Source: Desulfurivibrio sp.
Lineage (GTDB): Bacteria; Desulfobacterota; Desulfobulbia; Desulfobulbales; SURF-16
Assembly: GCA_003605035.1 (NCBI GenBank)
Contig: QZKJ01000046.1
Span: forward strand, 1 to 44,574
DNA: 44,574 nt
Reading direction: 5' to 3'
Shown: positions 8,078 through 16,296 of the stretch, in pieces
Layout: the number at the start of each line of letters is the position of its first letter
Numbering within the stretch: position 1 is the stretch's first letter
Notes under the pieces: model-generated
Seen by the model: only the letters and a program-made list of their open reading frames with translations
Told to the model about the DNA's origin: nothing
Database searches by the model: none
Position numbers and translations under genes: made by a program

Positions 8078-8358
8078 CCTGCCCTGACGGGTTACCCTCA
8101 GGCGCCCTGCTTCCATGCGGGTTGCCTGACGCTGTAAAGCAGGTCTCCGCCATTTCGTTGTTGACATTTCAAAAGTCGCCCATTACTTATAGAAATCGTT
8201 AAAAAAATGCGATTGCCGAGGTTTTGCTGCCTGGTCTTCGCGCTACAAAAAAAATGTATTTCCGGCCAGGCATCCGTTATACTGCTACTGATAGATAGTG
8301 CCTGTGAGCTGGTCTCTGTCCATTTTCCGTCTCGCCTCTCTTAAACACCGGAGGGTCC
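8078..8358 (+). promoter_or_regulatory. Intergenic region before the first T6SS operon
   Basis: At its left end a hairpin with one mismatch (8083-8090 with 8095-8102, loop GTTA) may mark the end of the corrinoid transcript, but it has no T-run. TTGACA at 8161-8166 is followed by an A+T-rich stretch to about 8210 and could drive the vgrG operon, although no -10 box sits at ideal spacing. CCGGAGGG (8348-8355) is the vgrG Shine-Dalgarno. No gene is seen. Confidence 0.35.
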
Positions 8359-10530
8359 ATGTCCAACGGCAGTTCTCTTTACACCCAGGAAAACAGACTG
8401 GTCGCCATTGCCTCTCCCCTCGGCGAGGATGTCCTGCTGCTTGCCGGCCTGCGCGGCGTGGAAGGCATCTCCACCCTTTTCAGTTTTGAACTGGAGCTTC
8501 TGTCGGAGAACCACGGCATCAATTTCGCCGACATCGTCGGTGAGAAGGTCACCATCTCCATCTATCTTGCCGACGGCAGCGAGCGTTATATCAACGGCAT
8601 CATCAGCCGCTTCTCCCATGGCCGCGGCGGCGGCGAGTCGGGCACCGACACCCGCTTCTCCTCCTACAGCGCCACCATGGTGCCCTGGTTCTGGCTGCTC
8701 ACCCGCACCGCCGACTCGCGGATCTTCCAGAACAAGAATGTGCCGGACATCATCGAACAGGTCTTCTCCGACCAGGGTTTTTCCGACTACAGCCTGCGCC
8801 TGCACGGCAGTTATGGACCCAGGGAATATGTGGTGCAGTACCGGGAAACGGATTTCAATTTCATCTCCAGGCTGCTGGAAGGGGAGGGCATCCATTATTT
8901 TTTTGAACATGAGCAGGGCAAGCATGTGCTGGTGCTGGCCGACTCCCCGGCGGAGAACAAACCCTGTCCGCAGCAGGAGGAAGCCCGATACGAGATCAGC
9001 GGCAGCGGCAATGAGCAGGAGGATGTGCTGACCCGTTTTGAGGTGATGAAGGAGATCCGGGCCGGTAAATACTGCCTGAACGATTTCAATTTCAAGACGC
9101 CGGCCACGGACCTGGAGGTTTCGGTCAATTCCAGGGTGCGGCTGGGGCCGGGGGAAAGAGAAATCTATGATTATCCGGGCCAGTATGCCATGCACAGTGC
9201 CGGCGACCGGCTGGCCAACATCCGCATGGAGGAGGAGGAAGCGGGGATTACCACCATCAGCGGCAGCAGCCGGTGCCGCGCCTTTACCAGCGGCTATCGT
9301 TTCCGGCTGCAGGATTATTTCCGTGACGATATGAACAACAAGGAGTTCCTCCTGACCCGCATCAGGCACGAGGTCAGGCTGCAGGACTCCCTTACGAGTG
9401 CCGGGTCAGCCAGGGAGCAGGCCGGCCTGCAGGCCTATGCCAATACCTTTGACTGCATTCCCTATGATATTCCCTTCCGGCCGCGACGCCTTACCGCCAA
9501 ACCGGTGGTGGAAGGGGTGCAGACGGCGATTGTCGTCGGCCCTTCCGGGGAGGAGATTTATACCGATGAGTATGGCCGGGTCAAGGTACAGTTCCACTGG
9601 GACCGGGAAGGGGAAAATGACGAGAACAGCTCCTGCTGGATCCGGGTCAGTCAGCTGTGGGCCGGCGCCGGCTGGGGCGCCATGTGGATACCCCGCATCG
9701 GCCATGAGGTGATCATTGACTTCGTGGAAGGTGATCCGGACCGGCCGATCATCACCGGCCGGGTCTATCACGGCAGCAACATGCCGCCCTACAAGCTCCC
9801 CGCTGATAAGACCAAAAGCACCATCAAGTCCGATTCCTCCAAGGGCGGCGGCGGCTCCAACGAGTTCCGTTTCGAGGACAAAAAAGGCAGTGAGGAGATC
9901 TTTCTGCACGGCCAGAAGGACTGGAATATTGTCATTGAGAACAATAAAACCCAGTCGGTGGGCGTCAACGAGTCGCTCTCCGTGGGCAACAACCGCAGCA
10001 AGACGGTAGGCGTTGACCAGAGCGAGTCCATCGGCAAGAACAAGACCATCACGGTGGGGGTTGATCATACCGAGATGATCGGCGCCAACAAGACCATGAC
10101 CGTGGGCGCCAACCACACGGAAACCATCGGCGCCAACATGACGCTCACCGTGGGCAGCAATCAGACCGAAACCATCGCCATCAACTGCGCCGAGACCATC
10201 GGCGTTGCCAAGGAGCTGACCATCGGCGCCGCTTATCAGGTGACCGTGGGGGCGGCCATGAACGAGACGGTGGGCGCGGCCAAGGCGGTGGAGGTGGGCG
10301 CCTCGAAATCCGTGCTGGTCGGCAGGGACATGTCGGTGAAGGTTGCCAAAAATTCCAGCCACAGCGCCAAGAAGATCCTCATCGAAGCAGATGACGAGAT
10401 CACCATCAAGACCGGCAAGGCCGTGATCAACATGAAAAAAAGCGGCGATATTCTGATTCAGGGCGCGAAGATCACCATCAAGGGCTCGGGCAACATTATC
10501 GTCAAGGGCAGCAAGATACTGGAGAACTGA
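8359..10530 (+). CDS. vgrG: T6SS spike protein VgrG (VgrG1) with long repetitive needle
   Basis: This 723-residue VgrG would form the trimeric tip of the T6SS tube. It has the gp27-like head (YRETDFNFISRLLEGEGI near residues 155-175; a DYPGQYA segment near 270). The gp5/OB-fold region follows (VVEGVQTAIVVGP, GRVKVQFHWDREGE and ENSSCWIRVSQ, about 380-440), then the EGDPDRPIITGRVYHG segment. From about residue 530 the tail is a long series of short units such as VGxNxTETIGAN, which predict a triple-stranded beta-helix needle. No toxin domain is fused. The next genes supply a DUF6484 protein, a DUF2169 adaptor and a PAAR-like toxin, so this VgrG probably carries that toxin. The head is very similar to the VgrG at 36388. 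Confidence 0.95.
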   Translation: MSNGSSLYTQENRLVAIASPLGEDVLLLAGLRGVEGISTLFSFELELLSENHGINFADIVGEKVTISIYLADGSERYINGIISRFSHGRGGGESGTDTRFSSYSATMVPWFWLLTRTADSRIFQNKNVPDIIEQVFSDQGFSDYSLRLHGSYGPREYVVQYRETDFNFISRLLEGEGIHYFFEHEQGKHVLVLADSPAENKPCPQQEEARYEISGSGNEQEDVLTRFEVMKEIRAGKYCLNDFNFKTPATDLEVSVNSRVRLGPGEREIYDYPGQYAMHSAGDRLANIRMEEEEAGITTISGSSRCRAFTSGYRFRLQDYFRDDMNNKEFLLTRIRHEVRLQDSLTSAGSAREQAGLQAYANTFDCIPYDIPFRPRRLTAKPVVEGVQTAIVVGPSGEEIYTDEYGRVKVQFHWDREGENDENSSCWIRVSQLWAGAGWGAMWIPRIGHEVIIDFVEGDPDRPIITGRVYHGSNMPPYKLPADKTKSTIKSDSSKGGGGSNEFRFEDKKGSEEIFLHGQKDWNIVIENNKTQSVGVNESLSVGNNRSKTVGVDQSESIGKNKTITVGVDHTEMIGANKTMTVGANHTETIGANMTLTVGSNQTETIAINCAETIGVAKELTIGAAYQVTVGAAMNETVGAAKAVEVGASKSVLVGRDMSVKVAKNSSHSAKKILIEADDEITIKTGKAVINMKKSGDILIQGAKITIKGSGNIIVKGSKILEN
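9950..10350 (+). repeat. Coding tandem repeats of the VgrG1 needle
   Basis: Imperfect repeats of roughly 24 bases (eight residues, pattern TVGxNxTE/TIGxNxTM) run through this part of vgrG1. They encode the beta-helix needle. The repeats are degenerate at the DNA level and have no spacers, so this is not a CRISPR array. Confidence 0.7.
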
Positions 10531-10531
10531 T

Positions 10532-11035
10532 ATGAAACGCATGAACGCGGAAAATATCCACCATGTCGATTTTGCCAGACAGATGGACGGGGTGCGCAGC
10601 GGCAGGGTGACGGCGATTGAAGAGGGCCGGCCCCTGGTGGACTTCAGCGGCAACACCCTGGGGCCGCTGGCCGCCCGGTTTGCCGGTTCCCTGTCCGCCG
10701 AGATGCTGCGGAAGGCGGCGGCGGACGGCGGCGAGGTGCTGCTGGCCTTTGAAAAAAACGACCCGGCCCGGCCGGTGATTGTCGATATTCTCCAGGCCCG
10801 CCTCAGCGAGCCGGAACCCGAAGAGGAAATTCAGCTCACCCCTGATGAACTCCCCGAACTGCGCATTGACGGCAAGAAAATCGCCTTTGAGGCCCAGGAG
10901 GAGATCACCCTGCGCTGCGGCCAGGCCAGCATCACGCTGACCCGGGCCGGCAAGGTGATCATCCGCGGGGCGTACGTGCTCAATCGTTCGACCGGGGTCA
11001 ACCGCATCAAGGGCGGCTCGGTGCAGATCAATTAG
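10532..11035 (+). CDS. DUF6484-type T6SS accessory protein
   Basis: This 167-residue protein starts one base after the vgrG stop, with GGAG (10521-10524) as Shine-Dalgarno. Its N-terminal half (about 20-90) has the pattern GRVTAIEEGRPLVDF...LGPLAARF...LLAFEKNDPARPVIVDIL, which I recognise as the DUF6484 domain common beside vgrG. The last 45 residues (about 120-167) resemble the end of a VgrG beta-helix (EEITLRCGQASITLTRAGKV, then GAYVLNRSTGVNRIKGGSVQ). It may cap or extend the VgrG needle, or link it to the PAAR-like toxin two genes later. The family call rests on memory of its motifs, and the function is inferred. Confidence 0.75.
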   Translation: MKRMNAENIHHVDFARQMDGVRSGRVTAIEEGRPLVDFSGNTLGPLAARFAGSLSAEMLRKAAADGGEVLLAFEKNDPARPVIVDILQARLSEPEPEEEIQLTPDELPELRIDGKKIAFEAQEEITLRCGQASITLTRAGKVIIRGAYVLNRSTGVNRIKGGSVQIN

Positions 11036-11054
11036 GAATCAGGCGGGCAATGCC

Positions 11055-12158
11055 ATGCGACTTGAGCACATCACCGGCATGCAGGCGGGCTATGCCATGG
11101 GGATGCGCCCCGACGGCAGGGAACTCCTCGTCGTCTGCATCAAGGGGACTTTTACCATTCCCCGCGACGGCGGCGAGCCGCAGCTTGCCGAGGAACAGGC
11201 GCCGCTTGTCGAAGCGGATATATTTACCGGTGAGCCTGGTCTTTCCGCTCCTCTTTATGAAAGTGACTACGCGCCCTTTAAGCCGAACTGCGACGTGCTG
11301 CTGAACGGCAGCGCCTATGCGCCGCAGGGCCGGCCGGCCACCAGGGTCCGGGTCTTTCTCCAGGTCGGCAGCCTGGCCAAGTCGTTTCATGTCGTCGGCA
11401 ACCGTTTCTGGCTGAAGAACTATGGTTCCGTGCAATCGACAGAGCCGCAGCCCTTTGTCAAAATGCCCTTCTCGTATGACACGGCCTTCGGAGGGCTCGA
11501 TGCCAGCCGCCAGGACCCGCTGAAACTCCAGGCGTATGCCGCCAATCCGCTTGGCCGCGGCTTTCATGTTCATCTGGATGACGAGTCCGTGCACGGCATG
11601 CCCCTGCCCAACACCGAGGAATTGCAGCAGAGTATTGCAGAGCCGAATGGCAGCTATCGTCCCATGTCCCTTGGCCCGATCCACCGGTCATGGCCGCCCC
11701 GTATCACGTATGCCGGCACCTATGACCAGAACTGGCTGGACAACCTTTTTCCTTTTCTGCCGCCTGATTTTGACGAGCGCTATTACCAGGCCGCACCAAA
11801 GGACCAGCAGATTCCCTATCCGGCCGGCGGGGAACTGGTGGTGCTCGGCAATTTGACCCCCGAGGGACGGGTGTCCTTCACCCTTCCCCGTAAGAATATG
11901 CTGGTCTGGTACCTGCTGAAAAACGGAGAGGAAAAGGCCGAAACGGCGGTGCTCGATACCATCTGCCTTGAACCTGATGACGGCCGTTTCACCCTGACCT
12001 GGCGCTCCTCTCTGCCGCTGAAGCGGAATATGTTTGAAGTGGAGATGGTGGTGATTGGTGACAATCCCGAGGCCCGCTTTGTCGTAGAGAGTTCGGAGCT
12101 GGAGGCGATGACGGCCATTGAGGCTGAAGAAGCGGAAAAAAGTAAGGGGGCAGCCTGA
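11055..12158 (+). CDS. DUF2169 family T6SS accessory protein
   Basis: This 367-residue protein has the recurring DUF2169 layout: an early VVCIKGTFTIP strand, YESDYAPFKPNCDVLLNGSA near residues 70-90, a PFVKMPFSYDTAFGG segment near 135, and NPLGRGFHV near 165. DUF2169 proteins are encoded beside vgrG and toxin genes and are thought to act as adaptors or chaperones that load effectors on the spike. No signal peptide is seen, so it is probably cytosolic. The Shine-Dalgarno is weak, but the next gene starts immediately after its stop, which argues for one operon. Confidence in the family is high; the molecular role is family knowledge only. Confidence 0.88.
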   Translation: MRLEHITGMQAGYAMGMRPDGRELLVVCIKGTFTIPRDGGEPQLAEEQAPLVEADIFTGEPGLSAPLYESDYAPFKPNCDVLLNGSAYAPQGRPATRVRVFLQVGSLAKSFHVVGNRFWLKNYGSVQSTEPQPFVKMPFSYDTAFGGLDASRQDPLKLQAYAANPLGRGFHVHLDDESVHGMPLPNTEELQQSIAEPNGSYRPMSLGPIHRSWPPRITYAGTYDQNWLDNLFPFLPPDFDERYYQAAPKDQQIPYPAGGELVVLGNLTPEGRVSFTLPRKNMLVWYLLKNGEEKAETAVLDTICLEPDDGRFTLTWRSSLPLKRNMFEVEMVVIGDNPEARFVVESSELEAMTAIEAEEAEKSKGAA

Positions 12159-13181
12159 ATGTTGCAGTTGGCGCTGATTGCCTCGGGCATGGTTACCAGC
12201 GTCGGCCTCAATGCCCCGGCCTGCTGCGCGGCCATCCGTTGCGGAATCGACAACAACCGGGAAACCCCTTTCCTGGACCAGGGCGGCGAGTGGATCTCCG
12301 GCGCCATGGTGCCGCTGGAGAAACCCTGGCGGGGGGTGAGCAGACTGCAACACATGCTTGTGCCGGCCATCCGCGAGTGTCTGGCTGCTGTGGCCGGGGT
12401 GAAGCACGAAAATATTCCTCTTTTTCTCTGTGTGGCTGAACCGGAAAGGCCGGGAAGAATAAGCGGGCTTGATGCGGGGTTTCTGGCCCGGGTGGAGGAG
12501 GATCTGGCAGTCAGGTTCCACCCGCAGTCAGCCCTGCTGGCCCAGGGCAGGATCGGCCCGGTGCGCGCCATCAGGCAGGCGGCGGAAATGATGGAGCGGG
12601 GGCAGGCGGCCTGTTGTCTCGTTGCCGGGGTTGACAGCTTTCTGGAGGCGGAAACCTTGAGCGTCTATGAGGAGAAGCTGCGCCTGCTGTGCAGTGGCAA
12701 CTCCAATGGCTTCATTCCGGGCGAGGGGGCTGGGGCCGTGTTGCTGGGGCCGGCAGGGTCGCTGCGGGAAGCCGGTTTGATCATCCGGGGCCTTGGCTTC
12801 GGTCATGAAAAGGCTGCCATTGAATCGGAAGAGCCACTGCGCGCCGACGGTCTGGTTGCCGCCATCCGGGAGTCTCTGGCGGTTGCCGGGTTCCGCATGG
12901 AAGATCTGGATTTCCGGATTACGGATGCCAACGGAGAGCAATATCTTTTCAAGGAGGCCACCCTTGCCTTGAGCCGCATCCTGCGCCAACGCAGAGAAGA
13001 GTTTGATTTCTGGCATCCGGCTGATTGTCTCGGCGAGGTGGGGGCCGCGACAGCACCCATCGTGCTGGGGCTGGCTGAAGCCGCCCTGCGTAAGGGCTAT
13101 GCGCCGGGCCCAGGAATTCTTTGCCATTTCGGCAATGACGACGGCGGACGGGCCGCCGTCATAGTTTCTTCTGCCGTTTAA
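12159..13181 (+). CDS. Degenerate beta-ketoacyl-synthase-like protein of the T6SS operon
   Basis: This 340-residue protein has the thiolase/ketosynthase fold signature: an opening ALIASGMVTSVGLNAP, then RAIRQAAEMMERGQAACCLVAGVDS (about 136-160) and GFIPGEGAGAVLLGP (about 185-200). The active-site positions look lost. The segment that normally reads ACASG reads GRIGP (Arg131 where Cys belongs), the HGTGT-type motif reads DANGEQY, and the GHxxGAAG motif reads LGEVGAAT. It is therefore unlikely to condense acyl chains. Such proteins recur in DUF2169/DUF4150 T6SS operons, where a binding or chaperone role is possible. The ATG directly follows the DUF2169 stop (TGAATG), indicating tight co-translation. 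Confidence 0.8.
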   Translation: MLQLALIASGMVTSVGLNAPACCAAIRCGIDNNRETPFLDQGGEWISGAMVPLEKPWRGVSRLQHMLVPAIRECLAAVAGVKHENIPLFLCVAEPERPGRISGLDAGFLARVEEDLAVRFHPQSALLAQGRIGPVRAIRQAAEMMERGQAACCLVAGVDSFLEAETLSVYEEKLRLLCSGNSNGFIPGEGAGAVLLGPAGSLREAGLIIRGLGFGHEKAAIESEEPLRADGLVAAIRESLAVAGFRMEDLDFRITDANGEQYLFKEATLALSRILRQRREEFDFWHPADCLGEVGAATAPIVLGLAEAALRKGYAPGPGILCHFGNDDGGRAAVIVSSAV

Positions 13182-13193
13182 TAGGATTGCCGC

Positions 13194-14111
13194 ATGGGGA
13201 ATGATGTTTTTGCCAACGGCAGGGAGATATCCTGCAAGTCCGGGGATGGGAAATCCATCTGCGCTTTCCCTGATGTCTGTTTTACCCCGCCGCAAACCCC
13301 CGCCACCCCGCCCGGGGTGCCGATCCCCTATCCGAATACCGGCATGTCGTCAGATACCACCAGTGGCACGAAAAAGGTCAAAATCACCGGCAAGGAGGTG
13401 ATGCTCAAGAATAAATCCTATTTCAAGAGCAGCACCGGGGATGAGGCGGGCTGTGCTCCCAAGAAAGGCGTGGTCACCAGCAAGATAAAAGGCAAAGTCT
13501 ACTTCACCAGTTGGTCCATGAACGTCAAGTTCGAGGGGGAAAACGTTGTCCGGCATCTTGATCTGACCACCCACAATCATGCCTCCATTAATCCCAATAC
13601 CCCGCCGACAGCCCATATCGACAACATGGCGGCGGACCAGGTGCCGGATTGTGAGGAGTTGAAAAGCAAACGATCCGCCCTGAAGGCCAAACTGCCGAAC
13701 ACCAGGAAGAACAAGGCGACCCTGGCAGTGGCAGCGACCGTGTTCCGGGGCAAGGCAAAGGTCAAGGCCGCTGCGAGTTCGGTAAGAGTCGGCCGCAAAT
13801 ACAATGGTAAATACAGTAAGTTTGCCAAGGGAATCAAAAAAGGCGGAACCTCAAATGTGCAGACCTGTGATAAACCGCCCCAGCGGTTCAACTATGCCAA
13901 GGGTCAGGCCAGGCCCAAGCAGGGGCATGCCGAGGCCAAACTGATCGAGGATTTCTTCCGGGGCGGCGGCAAAGGAAAACTGGTTATCAGCGTCAGCAAG
14001 AAACCCTGCCCGGACTGTCAGCGCCTGATTGATGAGGTAAACAAGGGCAAGGACGGCAAGGGGCGCTGCAACAAGATCACCGTATGCACAAACGAATCAT
14101 GGGAGAGCTGA
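13194..14111 (+). CDS. PAAR-like (DUF4150) protein with C-terminal deaminase-type toxin domain
   Basis: This 305-residue protein is a candidate T6SS effector. Residues 1-145 match the DUF4150 PAAR-like domain (NDVFANGREISCK, then SICAFPDVCFTPPQ, GVPIPYPNTG, GKEVMLKNKSYF, RHLDLTTHNHAS), which would sit on the VgrG tip. A basic, Ala/Lys-rich linker (about 155-235) follows. The C-terminal 65 residues show the zinc signature of the cytidine-deaminase-like toxin superfamily, HAE at 245-247 and PCPDC at 271-275, so His245, Cys272 and Cys275 would bind zinc and Glu247 would be catalytic. A nucleic-acid-deaminating toxin is the best reading, but DNA or RNA as target cannot be told. The next gene starts one base later and may encode immunity. 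Confidence 0.82.
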   Translation: MGNDVFANGREISCKSGDGKSICAFPDVCFTPPQTPATPPGVPIPYPNTGMSSDTTSGTKKVKITGKEVMLKNKSYFKSSTGDEAGCAPKKGVVTSKIKGKVYFTSWSMNVKFEGENVVRHLDLTTHNHASINPNTPPTAHIDNMAADQVPDCEELKSKRSALKAKLPNTRKNKATLAVAATVFRGKAKVKAAASSVRVGRKYNGKYSKFAKGIKKGGTSNVQTCDKPPQRFNYAKGQARPKQGHAEAKLIEDFFRGGGKGKLVISVSKKPCPDCQRLIDEVNKGKDGKGRCNKITVCTNESWES

Positions 14112-14112
14112 C

Positions 14113-14766
14113 ATGCTGGATGTATCTTTTTTGCCGTTGAGTCATATCGCCGCCCTGCCGCTTTCGTATGAGTGGGATGACTGGGACCCGTACGAGGTGG
14201 TGGGCGAGGCGGAGGAGGAGCTGATCGACAGGCTGGCCGGGCTGTCCTTCCGGGCGGTGGCGGCCTTTGCCATCGGCTGCGCGGAATGGGTGGTCTGCCG
14301 GTTTGCCCGCGTCTCGGATGATCCGGCGCCCCTGCAGTATCTGGAGGCATGCTGGGCTTATATCATGAGCGACGGCTTTGAGGCCCCGCCGGAGATGGAG
14401 GATGAGGATTGGAAGGGGGAGGTGCGGGGCGCGATGAATCTGGCGCTGATGACGGTGCTCAACACCCTCTATGGCTTTGAAGACGAAAGCCCGGAGTCTG
14501 AGGCTGCCTTTGCCGACCGGGTTGCCCTTCATGTATTAAACGGTGATGCCATGTATATTGCCTGGCGGGAAAACGTGCTGCAGAGACTGGCCGCCGCCTA
14601 CCGCCGGGATGAGGCTGACCCATTTGGCCCGGTGGTGCCGCGGGAGATCATCAACCCCCAGGTCGTGACGGCTGCAGAGCAGGCCGAGGCGCTGGTTGCG
14701 CAGTTTCTGGCGAAAATCGATGTGCGGGCAAATCCATTCCTCCTGCCGTTTGATGAAGAAGAGTGA
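14113..14766 (+). CDS. Acidic protein after the deaminase effector; candidate immunity
   Basis: This 217-residue soluble protein is strongly acidic (many Glu/Asp runs near 17-35 and 95-105, and a DEEE-type end). It has no signal peptide and no motif I recognise. It starts one base after the stop of the deaminase gene, the usual place for a cognate immunity protein, and its acidity suits binding to the very basic toxin. An alternative is that it is a conserved T6SS operon component, since the next gene is the TIGR02270 type and the whole block may travel together. The real-gene call is strong; the immunity role is inference. Confidence 0.6.
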   Translation: MLDVSFLPLSHIAALPLSYEWDDWDPYEVVGEAEEELIDRLAGLSFRAVAAFAIGCAEWVVCRFARVSDDPAPLQYLEACWAYIMSDGFEAPPEMEDEDWKGEVRGAMNLALMTVLNTLYGFEDESPESEAAFADRVALHVLNGDAMYIAWRENVLQRLAAAYRRDEADPFGPVVPREIINPQVVTAAEQAEALVAQFLAKIDVRANPFLLPFDEEE

Positions 14767-14821
14767 GCAGGCCAGAGCGGGGAAAAGATACGTTCAGTCG
14801 GGAAAGCGGGGAAAAAGCAGC

Positions 14822-16063
14822 ATGGCTGTCATTGAAGAAATAGTGCAGCAGCACGCGGAAGAGGCGGCCTTTCTCTGGCTGCTGCGGGATGCGGCGGTGC
14901 ATGCCCCCCATTACTCTCTCAAAGACCTGGCCCGCCTTGATGAGCGCGTCGAGGCCCATCTGGACGGGCTGCGCATCGCCGGCGAGCCGGGCTGGCGGAT
15001 CTGCCGGGAGGCCCTGGCCCTGGAAGAACCCGGCGAAGTGTTTACCGCCGCAGTAATTGCCTTTGAGAGTGGGGTTGAGGAGCGACTGGAACAGGTTTTT
15101 GCGGTGGCAGCCAAAAGTGATGAGCTTTCCCGGCCTGTCATTGCCGCCCTGGGCTGGCTGGAGTGGCCGCTGGCCAGCCGCTATGTGCAGGGCCTGCTGG
15201 AGGTTGGCGCGCCTGCGGCCAGCCGTCTCGGCCTTGCAGCGGCGGCTGCTCACCGCCAGGACCCTGGAGCCGGGCTGGCCGCTGGTCTGGTGAGTGATGA
15301 TCCGTTGCTTAAGTGCCGCGCTCTCAAGGGGGCGGGCGAGCTGGGGCGTCGTGATCTGCTCTTTCATGTTGGCGGGAATCTTTCGGCTGACAACATTGCC
15401 CTGCGTTTTCAGGCCGCCCGGTCCACCCTGTTGCTGGGCGGCGAAGGGGCGGTGCCGGTGCTGCGCGCCATTGCCGAAAGCGACAGCGAATATGCCCCGC
15501 TGGCCTGCGGCATGGCGGTGCGCGGCATGCCTCCTGCCGAGGCCCATCACTGGGTAAAAAGCCTGGCCGCTGCCAAGCAGCAGCGGCTGGCCGTGTACGG
15601 CGCCGGGATGCTGGGTGATCCCGCTGCCATCCCCTGGCTGCTGGAGCTGATGGCGATCCCGGAACTGGCCCGGCCGGCGGGGGAGGCCTTTACCCTGATC
15701 ACCGGGGTCGATCTGGCTTACGAGAGTCTTGAAGGCCAATGGCCGGAGGACTTTGCGGCAGGTCCCTCGGAGGAGCCGGAAGACGAGGAGGTGGCCATGG
15801 ATCCGGACGAGGATCTGCCCTGGCCCGCGCCGGAACGTATTGCCCGCTGGTGGGAGGCGCACAGGGAGGAATTTGTCAGCGGCGTCAGGCATCTGGCGGG
15901 CAAACCGCTCAGCGGTGAGCAGCTGCGGCAGGTGCTGCGCAGCGGCTTCCAGCGTCAGCGGAGTGCTGCCGCAATCGAGCTGGCCCTGCTGCAGCCGGGA
16001 CAACCCCTGTTTGCCGTGCGGGCGCCCGGCTTCCGGCAGCAGCAACTGCTGGGCCTGAAATAG
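14822..16063 (+). CDS. TIGR02270-like HEAT-repeat T6SS accessory protein
   Basis: This 413-residue helical protein is built of HEAT-like repeats (for example DDPLLKCRALKGAGELGRRD and RLAVYGAGMLGDPAAIPWL). A late conserved-looking block, EAFTLITGVDL, is followed by an acidic stretch and then WEAHREEF. This pattern fits the TIGR02270 family found in T6SS loci of Myxococcus, Geobacter and Pseudomonas. ATG 14822 is chosen, 55 nt after the previous stop, because it opens the natural MAVIEEIVQQHAEEA start. An upstream in-frame ATG would overlap the previous gene and add a basic leader. Function is unknown; a scaffold role is suggested by the repeats. Confidence 0.75.
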   Translation: MAVIEEIVQQHAEEAAFLWLLRDAAVHAPHYSLKDLARLDERVEAHLDGLRIAGEPGWRICREALALEEPGEVFTAAVIAFESGVEERLEQVFAVAAKSDELSRPVIAALGWLEWPLASRYVQGLLEVGAPAASRLGLAAAAAHRQDPGAGLAAGLVSDDPLLKCRALKGAGELGRRDLLFHVGGNLSADNIALRFQAARSTLLLGGEGAVPVLRAIAESDSEYAPLACGMAVRGMPPAEAHHWVKSLAAAKQQRLAVYGAGMLGDPAAIPWLLELMAIPELARPAGEAFTLITGVDLAYESLEGQWPEDFAAGPSEEPEDEEVAMDPDEDLPWPAPERIARWWEAHREEFVSGVRHLAGKPLSGEQLRQVLRSGFQRQRSAAAIELALLQPGQPLFAVRAPGFRQQQLLGLK

Positions 16064-16072
16064 GGAGCGGCC

Positions 16073-16261
16073 ATGGGGATCACCCTGATAGTAGGCGTTG
16101 CCTTTGTCGGTCTCGGCGCGCTTTTTCTCGGCCTGGCCTTGTATGACCATTGCAGGGCGCGGGGCAGGATGACCATCTCCCGCAATGTCTGGCTGCGTCT
16201 GGCCTTTATTTTCACCGCGGTGGGCCTCGGCCTTTCGTTGCTGTATGTGCTGACCCAATAA
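16073..16261 (+). CDS. Small two-helix membrane protein
   Basis: This 62-residue protein has two hydrophobic segments (about 3-24 and 43-61) joined by a short basic loop (DHCRARGRM). It starts 9 nt after the TIGR02270 stop with AGGGAG upstream, so it is likely the last gene of the first T6SS operon. No family is recognised. A lipid-inserted accessory or second immunity protein is possible but unsupported. Confidence 0.6.
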   Translation: MGITLIVGVAFVGLGALFLGLALYDHCRARGRMTISRNVWLRLAFIFTAVGLGLSLLYVLTQ

Positions 16262-16296
16262 GTCATGCGCTTGAGACGGCGCGGAAGTTGCTACTT

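Noticed and set aside
9950..10350. Repeats that might suggest a CRISPR or minisatellite
   Set aside because: The repeats are in frame, have no spacers and encode the beta-helix needle of VgrG.
14651..16258. Minus-strand open frame opposite the TIGR02270-like gene
   Set aside because: It is Gln/Gly/His-rich with no motif and lies opposite a gene with a good operon position.
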